A stretch of 64,000 nucleotides of DNA, from NCBI RefSeq assembly GCF_052857255.1, contig NW_027526503.1, positions 558,001-622,000 on the forward strand, read 5' to 3'. The notes beneath the pieces are model-generated. The model was not told where the DNA came from. It ran no database searches and was given only the letters and a program-made list of their open reading frames with translations. This stretch comes from Amblyomma americanum (Eukaryota; Arthropoda; Arachnida; Ixodida; Ixodidae). Below are positions 37,380 to 51,330 of this stretch, one piece after another. The translations under genes were made by a program, and so were the position numbers. The first letter of the stretch is position 1; each line of letters starts with the position of its first letter.

Positions 37380-39490
37380 CTGCGCAAAAAGCATGTATTC
37401 TTGCTTAATACAACGAAACAAGCTGTTTTAGACAGAAACGAGCTAAATCACAACACATCGGTTTTACAAGTCTCTCTAATACGCGTCAAAACTTTTTCTT
37501 CTATAACTGCGCGAAAAGCATGTATTCGTGCTTAAAACAACGAAACAAGCTGTTTTAATCCAAAACGAGCTATATCTGAACACATCGGTTTTACAAGTAT
37601 TCACGTGATACGCGTCAATACTTTTTCTCTTATAACTGCGCGAAAAGCATGTATTCGTGCTTAATCCAACGAAACAAGCTGTTTTAGACCGAAACGAGCT
37701 AAATCTGAACACATCGGTTTTGCAAGTGTCCTTGTGACATGCGTCAAAACATTTTCTTATAACTGCGCGAAAAGCATGTATTCTTGATTAATCCAACGAA
37801 ACAAGCTGTTTTAGACCGAAACGAGCTAAATCACAACTCATTGGTTTTACGAGTGTTCCTCTGATACGCGTCAAATCTTTTTCTCTTATAACTGCGCTAA
37901 AGGCATGTATTCGTGCTTAATACAACGAAACAAGCTGTTTTAGACCGAAACGAGCTAAATCACAACACATCGGTTTTACAAGTCTCCCTAATACGCGTCA
38001 AAACGTTTTCTTCTATAACTGCGCGAAAAGCATGTATTCGTGCTTAAAACATCGAAACAAGCGGTTTTAGACCGAAACGAACTAAATCACAACACATCGG
38101 TTTTACAAGTATCCACGTGATACGCGTCAAAACTTTTTCTCTTATAATTGCGCGAAAAGCATGTATTCGTGCTTAATCCAACGAAACAAGCTGTTTTAGA
38201 CCGAAACGAGGTAAATCACAACACATCGGTTTTACAAGTTTTCCTCTGATACGCGTCAAAACTTTTTCTCTTATAACTGCGCGAAAAGCATGTATTCGTG
38301 CTTAATACAACGAAACAAGCTGTTTTAGACCGAAACGAGCTAAATCACAACACATCGGTTTTACAAGTCTCCCTAATACGCGTCAAAACGTTTTTTTCTA
38401 TAACTGCGCGAAAAGCATGTATTCGTGCTTAAAACATCGAAACAAGTGGTTTTAGACCGAAACGAGCTAAATCACAACACATCGGTTTTACAAGTATCCA
38501 CGTGATACGCGTCAAAACTTTTTCTCTTATAAATGCGCGAAGAGCATGTATTCTTGCTTAATACAACGAAACATGTTGTTTTAGACCGAAACGAGCTAAA
38601 TCTGAACACATCGGTTTTACAAGTATCCACATGATACTCGTCAAAACATTTTCTCTTATAACTGCGCGAAAAGCATGTATTCGTGCTTAAAACAACGAAA
38701 CAAGCTGTTTTAGTCCGAAACGACCTAAATCACAACACATCGGTTTTACAAGTGTTCCTCTGATACGCGTCAAAACGTTTTCTTCTATAACTGCGCGAAA
38801 AGCATGTATTCGTGCCTAAAACAACGAAACAAGCTGTTTTAGACCGAGATGAGCTAAATCTGAACACATCGGTTTTACAAGGGTCCCTCTAATAAGCGTC
38901 AAAACTTTTTCTTCTATAACTGCGCGAAAAGCTTGTATTCGTGATTAATTCAACGAAACAAGCTGTTTTAGACCGAAACGAGCTAAATCACAACACATTG
39001 GTTTTACGAGTGTTCCTCTAATACGCGTCAAAACTTTTCCTTCTATAACTGCGCGAAAAGCATGTATTCGTGCTTGAAACAACGAAACAAGCTGTTTTAT
39101 ACCAAAACGAGCTATATCTGAACACATCGGTTTTACAAGTATCCACGTGATACGCGTCAAAACTTTTTCTCTTATAACTGCGCGAAAAGCATGTATTCGT
39201 GCTTAATCCAACGAAACAAGCTGTTTTAGACCGAAACGAGCTAAATCTGAAAACATCGGTTTTACAAGTGTCCTTGTGACACGCGTCAAAACTTTTTCTC
39301 TTATAACTGCGCGAAAAGCATGTATTCGTGATTAATCCAACGAAACAAGCTGTTTTAGACCGAAACGAGCTAAATCACAACACATTGGTTTTACGAGTGT
39401 TCCTCTGATACGCGTCAAAACTTTTTCTCTTATAACTGCGCTAAAAGCATGTATTCGTGCTTAATACAACGAAACAAGCTGTTTTAGACC
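37060..39490 (+). repeat. 2.4-kb block, copy of 46,944-49,373
   Basis: Matched markers give offsets of 9,884 (TTGTTCTC at 37,107; CAGTTTTAC at 37,201) and 9,883 (TGCGCTAAAAGC at 39,441). The one-base change comes from GTAAAAC replacing GTCAAAAC in the later copy, near 48,140. From about 40.0 kb the match resumes at an offset of 9,369. Four monomers (514 bp) are therefore present here at about 39.5-40.0 kb and absent from the later copy. Confidence 0.85.
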
Positions 39491-40340
39491 GAAACGAGCT
39501 AAATCACAACACATCGGTTTTACAAGTCTCCCTAATACGCGTCAAAACGTTTTCTTCTATAACTGCGCGAAAAGCATGTATTCGTGCTTAAAACAACGAA
39601 ACAAGCTGTTTTAATCCAAAACGAGCTATATCTGAACACATCGGTTTTACAAGTATCCACGTGATACGCGTCAAAACTTTTTCTCTTATAACTGAGCGAA
39701 AAGCATGTATTCGTGCTTAATCCAACGAAACAAGCTGTTTTAGACCGAAACGAGCTAAATCTGAACACATCGGTTTTACAAGTGTCCTTGTGACACACGT
39801 CAAAACTTTTTCTCCTATAACTGCGCGAAAAGCATGTATTCGTGATTAATCCAACGAAACAAGCTGTTTTAGACCGAAACGAGCTAAATCACAACACATT
39901 GGTTTTACGAGTGTTCCTCTGATACGCGTCAAAACTTTTTCTCTTATAACTGCGCTAAAAGCATGTATTCGTGCCTAATACAACGAAACAAGCTGTTTTA
40001 GACTGAAACGAGCTAAATCACAACACATCGGTTTTACAAGTCTCTCTAATACGCGTCAAAACATTTTCTTCTATAACTGCGCGAAAAGCATGTATTCGTG
40101 CTTAAAAGATCGAAACAAGCTGTTTTAGACCGAAACGAGCTAAATCACAACACATCAGTTTTACAAGTGTTCCTCTGATACGCGTCAAAACTTTTTCTCT
40201 TATAACTGCGCGAAAAGCAAGTATTCGTGCTTAATCCAACGAAACAAGCTGTTTTAGACCGAAACGAGGTAAATCACAACACATCGGTTTTACAAGTTTT
40301 TCTCTGATACGCGTCAAAACTTTTTCTCTTATACTGCGCG

Positions 40341-43300
40341 AATAGCATGTATTCGTGCTTAATACAACGACACAAGCTGTTTTAGACCGAAACGAGCTAA
40401 ATCACAACACATCGGTTTTACAAGTCTCCCTAATACGCGTCAAAACGTTTTCTTCTATAACTGCGCGAAAAGCATGTATTCGTGCTTAAAACATCGAAAC
40501 AAGCGGTTTTAGACCGAAACGAACTAAATCACAACACATCGGTTTTACAAGTATCCACGTGATACGCGTCAAAACTTTTTCTCTTATAATTGCGCGAAAA
40601 GCATGTATTCGTGCTTAATCCAACGAAACAAGCTGTTTTAGACCGAAACGAGGTAAATCACAACACATCGGTTTTACAAGTTTTCCTCTGATACGCGTCA
40701 AAACTTTTTCTCTTATAACTGCGCGAAAAGCATGTATTCGTGCTTAATCCAACGAAACTAGCTGTTTTAGACCGAAACGAGCTAAATCTGAACACATCGG
40801 TTTTACAAGTGTCCTTGTGACACGCGTCAAAACTTTTTCTCTTATAACTGCGCGAAATGCATGTATTCGTGATTAATCCAACGAAACAAGCTGTTTTAGA
40901 CCGAAACGAGCTAAATCACAACACATTGGTTTTACGAGTGTTCCTCTGATACGCGTCAAAACTTTTTCTTTTATAACTGCGCGAAAAGCATGTATTCGTG
41001 CTTAATACAACGAAACAAGCTGTTTTAGACCGAAACGAGCTAAATCACAACACATCGGTTTTGCAAGTGTCCTTGTGACATGCGTCAAAACATTTTCTTA
41101 TAACTGCCCGAAAAGCATGTATTCTTGATTAATCCAACGAAACAAGCTGTTTTAGACCGAAACGAGCTAAATCACAACTCATCGGTTTTACGAGTGTTCC
41201 TCTGATACGCGTCAAAACTTTTTCTCTTATAACTGCGCTAAAGGCATGTATTCGTGCTTAATACAACGAAACAAGCTGTTTTAGACCGAAACGAGCTAAA
41301 TCACAACACATCGGTTTTACAAGTCTCCCTAATACGCGTCAAAACGTTTTCTTCTATAACTGCGCGAAAAGCATGTATTCGTGCTTAAAACATCGAAACA
41401 AGCGGTTTTAGACCGAAACGAACTAAATCACAACACATCGGTTTTACAAGTATCCACGTGATACGCGTCAAAACTTTTTCTCTTATAATTGCGCGAAAAG
41501 CATGTATTCGTGCTTAATCCAACGAAACAAGCTGTTTTAGACCGAAACGAGGTAAATCACAACACATCGGTTTTACAAGTTTTCCTCTGATACGCGTAAA
41601 ACTTTTTCTCTTATAACTGCGCGAAAAGCATGTATTCGTGCTTAATACAACGAAACAAGCTGTTTTAGACCGAAACGAGCTAAATCACAACACATCGGTT
41701 TTACAAGTTTCCCTAATACGCGTCAAAACGTTTTTTTCTATAACTGCGCGAAAAGCATGTATTCGTGCTTAAAACATCGAAACAAGTGGTTTTAGACCGA
41801 AACGAGCTAAATCACAACACATCGGTTTTACAAGTGTTCCTCTGATACGCGTCAAAACTTTTTCTCTTATAACTGCGCGAAAAGCAAGTATTCGTGCTTA
41901 ATCCAACGAAACAAGCTGTTTTAGACCGAAACGAGGTAAATCACAACACATCGGTTTTACAAGTTTTTCTCTGATACGCGTCAAAACTTTTTCTCTTATA
42001 CTGCGCGAATAGCATGTATTCGTGCTTAATACAACGACACAAGCTGTTTTAGACTGAAACGAGCTAAATCACAACACATCGGTTTTACAAGTCTCCCTAA
42101 TACGCGTCAAAACGTTTTCTTCTATAACTGCGCGAAAAGCATGTATTCGTGCTTAAAACATCGAAACAAGCGGTTTTAGACCGAAACGAACTAAATCACA
42201 ACACATCGGTTTTACAAGTATCCACGTGATACGCGTCAAAACTTTTTCTCTTATAATTGCGCGAAAAGCATGTATTCGTGCTTAATCCAACGAAACAAGC
42301 TGTTTTAGACCGAAACGAGGTAAATCACAACACATCGGTTTTACAAGTTTTCCTCTGATACGCGTCAAAACTTTTTCTCTTATAACTGCGCGAAAAGCAT
42401 GTATTCGTGCTTAATCCAACGAAACTAGCTGTTTTAGACCGAAACGAGCTAAATCTGAACACATCGGTTTTACAAGTGTCCTTGTGACACGCGTCAAAAC
42501 TTTTTCTCTTATAACTGCGCGAAATGCATGTATTCGTGATTAATCCAACGAAACAAGCTGTTTTAGACCGAAACGAGCTAAATCACAACACATTGGTTTT
42601 ACGAGTGTTCCTCTGATACGCGTCAAAACTTTTTCTTTTATAACTGCGCGAAAAGCATGTATTCGTGCTTAATACAACGAAACAAGCTGTTTTAGACCGA
42701 AACGAGCTAAATCACAACACATCGGTTTTACGTCTCCCTAATACGCGTCAAAACGTTTTCTTCTATAACTGCGCGAAAAACATGTATTCGTGCTTAAAAC
42801 TTCGAAACAAGCGGTTTTAGACCGAAAAGAGCTAAATCAGAACACATCGGTTTTACAAGTATCCACGTGATACGCGTCAAAACTTTTTCTCTTATAACTG
42901 CGCGAAAAGCATGTATTCGTGCTTATTCCAACGAAACAAGCTGTTTTAGACCGAAACGAGGTAAATCACAACACATAGGTTTTACAAGTTCTCCTCTGAT
43001 ACGCGTCAAAACTTTTTCTCTTATAACTGCGCGAAAAGCATGTATTCGTGCTTAATACAACGAAACAAGCTGTTTTAGTCCGAAACGAGCTAAATCACAG
43101 CAGGTCGGTTTTACGAGTGCTCCTCTGATACGCGTCAAAACTTGTTCTCTTATAACTGCGCGAAAAGCATGTATTCGTGCTTAATACAACGAAACAAGCT
43201 GTTTTAGACCGAAACGAGCTAAATCTGAACACATCGGTTTTACAAGTGTCCTTGTGACACACGTCAAAACTTTTTCTCCTATAACTGCGCGAAAAGCATG

Positions 43301-45856
43301 TATTCGTGATTAATCCAACGAAACAAGCTGTTTTAGACCGAAACGAGCTAAATCACAACACATTGGTTTTACGAGTGTTCCTCTGATACGCGTCAAAACT
43401 TTTTCTCTTATAACTGCGCTAAAAGCATGTATTCGTGCTTAATACAACGAAACAAGCTGTTTTAGACCGAAACGAGCTAAATCACAACACATCGGTTTTA
43501 CAAGTCTCCCTAATACGCGTCAAAACGTTTTCTTCTATAACTGCGCGAAAAGCATGTATTCGTGCTTAAAACATCGAAACAAGCGGTTTTAGACCGAAAC
43601 GAACTAAATCACAACACATCGGTTTTACAAGTATCCACGTGATACGCGTCAAAACTTTTTCTCTTATAATTGCGCGAAAAGCATGTATTCGTGCTTAATC
43701 CAACGAAACAAGCTGTTTTAGACCGAAACGAGGTAAATCACAACACATCGGTTTTACAAGTTTTCCTCTGATACGCGTAAAACTTTTTCTCTTATAACTG
43801 CGCGAAAAGCATGTATTCGTGCTTAATACAACGAAACAAGCTGTTTTAGACCGAAACGAGCTAAATCACAACACATCGGTTTTACAAGTTTCCCTAATAC
43901 GCGTCAAAACGTTTTTTTCTATAACTGCGCGAAAAGCATGTATTCGTGCTTAAAACATCGAAACAAGTGGTTTTAGACCGAAACGAGCTAAATCACAACA
44001 CATCGGTTTTACAAGTGTTCCTCTGATACGCGTCAAAACTTTTTCTCTTATAACTGCGCGAAAAGCAAGTATTCGTGCTTAATCCAACGAAACAAGCTGT
44101 TTTAGACCGAAACGAGGTAAATCACAACACATCGGTTTTACAAGTTTTTCTCTGATACGCGTCAAAACTTTTTCTCTTATACTGCGCGAATAGCATGTAT
44201 TCGTGCTTAATACAACGACACAAGCTGTTTTAGACTGAAACGAGCTAAATCACAACACATCGGTTTTACAAGTCTCCCTAATACGCGTCAAAACGTTTTC
44301 TTCTATAACTGCGCGAAAAGCATGTATTCGTGCTTAAAACATCGAAACAAGCGGTTTTAGACCGAAACGAACTAAATCACAACACATCGGTTTTACAAGT
44401 ATCCACGTGATACGCGTCAAAACTTTTTCTCTTATAATTGCGCGAAAAGCATGTATTCGTGCTTAATCCAACGAAACAAGCTGTTTTAGACCGAAACGAG
44501 GTAAATCACAACACATCGGTTTTACAAGTTTTCCTCTGATACGCGTCAAAACTTTTTCTCTTATAACTGCGCGAAAAGCATGTATTCGTGCTTAATCCAA
44601 CGAAACTAGCTGTTTTAGACCGAAACGAGCTAAATCTGAACACATCGGTTTTACAAGTGTCCTTGTGACACGCGTCAAAACTTTTTCTCTTATAACTGCG
44701 CGAAATGCATGTATTCGTGATTAATCCAACGAAACAAGCTGTTTTAGACCGAAACGAGCTAAATCACAACACATCGGTTTTACGTCTCCCTAATACGCGT
44801 CAAAACGTTTTCTTCTATAACTGCGCGAAAAACATGTATTCGTGCTTAAAACTTCGAAACAAGCGGTTTTAGACCGAAAAGAGCTAAATCAGAACACATC
44901 GGTTTTACAAGTATCCACGTGATACGCGTCAAAACTTTTTCTCTTATAACTGCGCGAAAAGCATGTATTCGTGCTTATTCCAACGAAACAAGCTGTTTTA
45001 GACCGAAACGAGGTAAATCACAACACATAGGTTTTACAAGTTCTCCTCTGATACGCGTCAAAACTTTTTCTCTTATAACTGCGCGAAAAGCATGTATTCG
45101 TGCTTAATACAACGAAACAAGCTGTTTTAGTCCGAAACGAGCTAAATCACAGCAGGTCGGTTTTACGAGTGCTCCTCTGATACGCGTCAAAACTTGTTCT
45201 CTTATAACTGCGCGAAAAGCATGTATTCGTGCTTAATACAACGAAACAAGCTGTTTTAGACCGAAACGAGCTAAATCTGAACACATCGGTTTTACAAGTG
45301 TCCTTGTGACACACGTCAAAACTTTTTCTCCTATAACTGCGCGAAAAGCATGTATTCGTGATTAATCCAACGAAACAAGCTGTTTTAGACCGAAACGAGC
45401 TAAATCACAACACATTGGTTTTACGAGTGTTCCTCTGATACGCGTCAAAACTTTTTCTCTTATAACTGCGCTAAAAGCATGTATTCGTGCCTAATACAAC
45501 GAAACAAGCTGTTTTAGACTGAAACGAGCTAAATCACAACACATCGGTTTTACAAGTCTCTCTAATACGCGTCAAAACATTTTCTTCTATAACTGCGCGA
45601 AAAGCATGTATTCGTGCTTAAAACATCGAAACAAGCTGTTTTAGACCGAAACGAGCTAAATCACAACACATCAGTTTTACAAGTGTTCCTCTGATACGCG
45701 TCAAAACTTTTTCTCTTATAACTGCGCGAAAAGCAAGTATTCGTGCTTAATCCAACGAAACAAGCTGTTTTAGACCGAAACGAGGTAAATCACAACACAT
45801 CGGTTTTACAAGTTTTTCTCTGATACGCGTCAAAACTTTTTCTCTTATACTGCGCG
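40341..45856 (+). repeat. 1.67-2.18-kb higher-order repeat units
   Basis: The rare variant TATACTGCGCGAATAGC occurs at 40,341, 42,008, 44,189 and 45,857, giving spacings of 1,667, 2,181 and 1,668 bp. Each is followed by gamma, beta, alpha, an AACTAGCTG monomer, delta and alpha. The 42.0- and 44.2-kb units then run through the 125-bp gamma, a CAGAACAC beta, ttctcctctg and the CAGCAGGTCGG monomer. The 44.2-kb unit lacks one alpha monomer near 44,760 (129 bp) that its neighbours have. The 40.3-kb unit takes a different path after 41,050. Confidence 0.85.
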
Positions 45857-46943
45857 AATAGCATGTATTCGTGCTTAATACAACGACACAAGCTGTTTTA
45901 GACCGAAACGAGCTAAATCACAACACATCGGTTTTACAAGTCTCCCTAATACGCGTCAAAACGTTTTCTTCTATAACTGCGCGAAAAGCATGTATTCGTG
46001 CTTAAAACATCGAAACAAGCGGTTTTAGACCGAAACGAACTAAATCACAACACATCGGTTTTACAAGTATCCACGTGATACGCGTCAAAACTTTTTCTCT
46101 TATAATTGCGCGAAAAGCATGTATTCGTGCTTAATCCAACGAAACAAGCTGTTTTAGACCGAAACGAGGTAAATCACAACACATCGGTTTTACAAGTTTT
46201 CCTCTGATACGCGTCAAAACTTTTTCTCTTATAACTGCGCGAAAAGCATGTATTCGTGCTTAATCCAACGAAACTAGCTGTTTTAGACCGAAACGAGCTA
46301 AATCTGAACACATCGGTTTTACAAGTGTCCTTGTGACACGCGTCAAAACTTTTTCTCTTATAACTGCGCGAAATGCATGTATTCGTGATTAATCCAACGA
46401 AACAAGCTGTTTTAGACCGAAACGAGCTAAATCACAACACATTGGTTTTACGAGTGTTCCTCTGATACGCGTCAAAACTTTTTCTTTTATAACTGCGCGA
46501 AAAGCATGTATTCGTGCTTAATACAACGAAACAAGCTGTTTTAGACCGAAACGAGCTAAATCACAACACATCGGTTTTACGTCTCCCTAATACGCGTCAA
46601 AACGTTTTCTTCTATAACTGCGCGAAAAACATGTATTCGTGCTTAAAACTTCGAAACAAGCGGTTTTAGACCGAAAAGAGCTAAATCAGAACACATCGGT
46701 TTTACAAGTATCCACGTGATACGCGTCAAAACTTTTTCTCTTATAACTGCGCGAAAAGCATGTATTCGTGCTTATTCCAACGAAACAAGCTGTTTTAGAC
46801 CGAAACGAGGTAAATCACAACACATAGGTTTTACAAGTTCTCCTCTGATACGCGTCAAAACTTTTTCTCTTATAACTGCGCGAAAAGCATGTATTCGTGC
46901 TTAATACAACGAAACAAGCTGTTTTAGTCCGAAACGAGCTAAA

Positions 46944-49373
46944 TCACAGCAGGTCGGTTTTACGAGTGCTCCTCTGATACGCGTCAAAACTTGTTCTCTT
47001 ATAACTGCGCGAAAAGCATGTATTCGTGCTTAATACAACGAAACAAGCTGTTTTAGACCGAAACGAGCTAAATCACAACACATCAGTTGTACAAGTGTTC
47101 CTCTGATACGCGTCAAAACTTTTTTCTCTTATAACTGCGCGAAAAGCTTGTATTCGTGCTTAATACAACGAAACAAGCTGTTTTAGACCAAAACGAGCTA
47201 GATCTGAACATATCGGTTTTACAAGTGTGCATGTGATACGCGTCAAAACGGTTTCTCTTATAACTGCGCAAAAAGCATGTATTCTTGCTTAATACAACGA
47301 AACAAGCTGTTTTAGACAGAAACGAGCTAAATCACAACACATCGGTTTTACAAGTCTCTCTAATACGCGTCAAAACTTTTTCTTCTATAACTGCGCGAAA
47401 AGCATGTATTCGTGCTTAAAACAACGAAACAAGCTGTTTTAACCCAAAACGAGCTATATCTGAACACATCGGTTTTACAAGTATTCACGTGATACGCGTC
47501 AATACTTTTTCTCTTATAACTGCGCGAAAAGCATGTATTCGTGCTTAATCCAACGAAACAATCTGTTTTAGACCGAAACGAGCTAAATCTGAACACATCG
47601 GTTTTGCAAGTGTCCTTGTGACATGCGTCAAAACATTTTCTTATAACTGCCCGAAAAGCATGTATTCTTGATTAATCCAACGAAACAAGCTGTTTTAGAC
47701 CGAAACGAGCTAAATCACAACTCATCGGTTTTACGAGTGTTCCTCTGATACGCGTCAAAACTTTTTCTCTTATAACTGCGCTAAAGGCATGTATTCGTGC
47801 TTAATACAACGAAACAAGCTGTTTTAGACCGAAACGAGCTAAATCACAACACATCGGTTTTACAAGTCTCCCTAATACGCGTCAAAACGTTTTCTTCTAT
47901 AACTGCGCGAAAAGCATGTATTCGTGCTTAAAACATCGAAACAAGCGGTTTTAGACCGAAACGAACTAAATCACAACACATCGGTTTTACAAGTATCCAC
48001 GTGATACGCGTCAAAACTTTTTCTCTTATAATTGCGCGAAAAGCATGTATTCGTGCTTAATCCAACGAAACAAGCTGTTTTAGACCGAAACGAGGTAAAT
48101 CACAACACATCGGTTTTACAAGTTTTCCTCTGATACGCGTAAAACTTTTTCTCTTATAACTGCGCGAAAAGCATGTATTCGTGCTTAATACAACGAAACA
48201 AGCTGTTTTAGACCGAAACGAGCTAAATCACAACACATCGGTTTTACAAGTTTCCCTAATACGCGTCAAAACGTTTTTTTCTATAACTGCGCGAAAAGCA
48301 TGTATTCGTGCTTAAAACATCGAAACAAGTGGTTTTAGACCGAAACGAGCTAAATCACAACACATCGGTTTTACAAGTATCCACGTGATACGCGTCAAAA
48401 CTTTTTCTCTTATAAATGCGCGAAGAGCATGTATTCTTGCTTAATACAACGAAACATGTTGTTTTAGACCGAAACGAGCTATATCTGAACACATCGGTTT
48501 TACAAGTATCCACATGATACTCGTCAAAACATTTTCTCTTATAACTGCGCGAAAAGCATGTATTCGTGCTTAAAACAACGAAACAAGCTGTTTTAGTCCG
48601 AAACGACCTAAATCACAACACATCGGTTTTACAAGTGTTCCTCTGATACGCGTCAAAACGTTTTCTTCTATAACTGCGCGAAAAGCATGTATTCGTGCCT
48701 AAAACAACGAAACAAGCTGTTTTAGACCGAGATGAGCTAAATCTGAACACATCGGTTTTACAAGGGTCCCTCTAATAAGCGTCAAAACTTTTTCTTCTAT
48801 AACTGCGCGAAAAGCATGTATTCGTGATTAATTCAACGAAACAAGCTGTTTTAGACCGAAACGAGCTAAATCACAACACATTGGTTTTACGAGTGTTCCT
48901 CTAATACGCGTCAAAACTTTTCCTTCTATAACTGCGCGAAAAGCATGTATTCGTGCTTGAAACAACGAAACAAGCTGTTTTATACCAAAACGAGCTATAT
49001 CTGAACACATCGGTTTTACAAGTATCCACGTGATACGCGTCAAAACTTTTTCTCTTATAACTGCGCGAAAAGCATGTATTCGTGCTTAATCCAACGAAAC
49101 AAGCTGTTTTAGACCGAAACGAGCTAAATCTGAAAACATCGGTTTTACAAGTGTCCTTGTGACACGCGTCAAAACTTTTTCTCTTATAACTGCGCGAAAA
49201 GCATGTATTCGTGATTAATCCAACGAAACAAGCTGTTTTAGACCGAAACGAGCTAAATCACAACACATTGGTTTTACGAGTGTTCCTCTGATACGCGTCA
49301 AAACTTTTTCTCTTATAACTGCGCTAAAAGCATGTATTCGTGCTTAATACAACGAAACAAGCTGTTTTAGACT
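46944..49373 (+). repeat. 2.4-kb block, copy of 37,060-39,490
   Basis: The block contains the CAGCAGGTCGG monomer, the long-T alpha (AACTTTTTTCTC), lambda, the short delta with ACATGCG and CATTTTCTTATAAC, gamma-beta-alpha, the AAGAGC beta, the GATACTCG beta, kappa and following monomers, in the same order as the earlier copy. Small private changes include CAGTTGTAC at 47,084 and AACCCAAAACG near 47,442. Confidence 0.85.
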
Positions 49374-51330
49374 GAAACGAGCTAAATCACAACACATCGG
49401 TTTTACAAGTCTCTCTAATACGCGTCAAAACATTTTCTTCTATAACTGCGCGAAAAGCATGTATTCGTGCTTAAAACATCGAAACAAGCTGTTTTAGACC
49501 GACACGAGCTAAATCACAACACATCAGTTTTACAAGTGTTCCTCTGATACGCGTCAAAACTTTTTCTCTTATAACTGCGCGAAAAGCAAGTATTCGTGCT
49601 TAATCCAACGAAACAAGCTGTTTTAGACCGAAACGAGGTAAATCACAACACATCGGTTTTACAAGTTTTCCTCTGATACGCGTCAAAACTTTTTCTCTTA
49701 TAACTGCGCGAAAAGCATGTATTCGTGCTTAATACAACGACACAAGCTGTTTTAGACCGAAACGAGCTAAATCTCAACACATCGGTTTTACAAGTCTCCC
49801 TAATACGCGTCAAAACGTTTTCTTCTATAACTGCGCGAAAAGCATGTATTCGTGCTTAAAACATCGAAACAAGCGGTTTTAGACCGAAACGAACTAAATC
49901 ACAACACATCGGTTTTTCAAGTATCCACGTGATACGCGTCAAAACTTTTTCTCTTATAATTGCGCGAAAAGCATGTATTCGTGCTTAATCCAACGAAACA
50001 AGCTGTTTTAGACCGAAACGAGGTAAATCACAACACATCGGTTTTACAAGTTTTCCTCTGATACGCGTCAAAACTTTTTCTCTTATAACTGCGCGAAAAG
50101 CATGTATTCGTGCTTAATCCAACGAAACTAGCTGTTTTAGACCGAAACGAGCTAAATCTGAACACATCGGTTTTACAAGTGTCCTTGTGACACGCGTCAA
50201 AACTTTTTCTCTTATAACTGCGTGAAAAGCATGTATTCGTGATTAATCCAACGAAACAAGCTGTTTTAGACCGAAACGAGCTAAATCACAACACATTGGT
50301 TTTACGTGTGTTCCTCTGATTCGCGTCAAAACTTTTTCTTTTATAACTGCGCGAAAAGCATGTATTCGTGCTTAATGCAACGAAACAAGCTGTTTTAGAC
50401 CGAAACGAGCTAAATCACAACACATCGGTTTTACGTCTCCCTAATACGCGTCAAAACGTTTTCTTCTATAACTGCGCGAAAAACATGTATTCGTGCTTAA
50501 AACTTCGAAACAAGCGGTTTTAGACCGAAAAGAGCTAAATCACAACACATCGGTTTTACAAGTATCCACGTGATACGCGTCAAAACTTTTTCTCTTATAA
50601 CTGCGCGAAAAGCATGTATTCGTGCTTAATCCAACGAAACAAGCTGTTTTAGACCGAAACGAGGTAAATCACAACACATAGGTTTTACAAGTTCTCCTCT
50701 GATACGCGTCAAAACTTTTTCTCTTATAACTGCGCGAAAAGCATGTATTCGTGCTTAATACAACGAAACAAGCTGTTTTAGTCCGAAACGAGCTAAATCA
50801 CAGCAGGTCGGTTTTACAAGTGTTCCTCTGATACGCGTCAAAACTTTTTTCTCTTATAACTGCGCGAAAAGCATGTATTCGTGCTTAATACAACGAAACA
50901 AGCTGTTTTAGACCAAAACGAGCTAGATCTGAACATATCGGTTTTACAAGTGTGCATGTGATACGCGTCAAAACGGTTTCTCTTATAACTGCGCAAAAAG
51001 CATGTATTCTTGCTTAATACAACGAAACAAGCTGTTTTAGACAGAAACGAGCTAAATCACAACACATCGGTTTTAAAAGTCTCTCTAATACGCGTCAAAA
51101 CTTTTTCTTCTATAACTGCGCGAAAAGCATGTATTCGTGCTTAAAACAACGAAACAAGCTGTTTTAATCCAAAACGAGCTATATCTGAACACATCGGTTT
51201 TACAAGTATTCACGTGATACGCGTCAATACTTTTTCTCTTATAACTGCGCGAAAAGCATGTATTCGTGCTTAATCCAACGAAACAAGCTGTTTTAGACCG
51301 AAACGAGCTAAATCTGAACACATCGGTTTT

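Larger units (their letters stand above)
31208..51330 (+). repeat. Satellite domain III
   Basis: Characteristic monomers are kappa (31,555; 34,641; 38,880; 48,765), a 125-bp gamma with TTTTACGTCTCCC (33,610; 36,824; 42,730; 44,783; 46,579; 50,433), the CAGCAGGTCGG monomer, lambda, AACTAGCTG and TGCGCTAAAAGC. These recur in a consistent relative order, so the domain is a set of diverging copies of one longer ancestral arrangement. Zeta and eta were not seen here. Confidence 0.8.
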
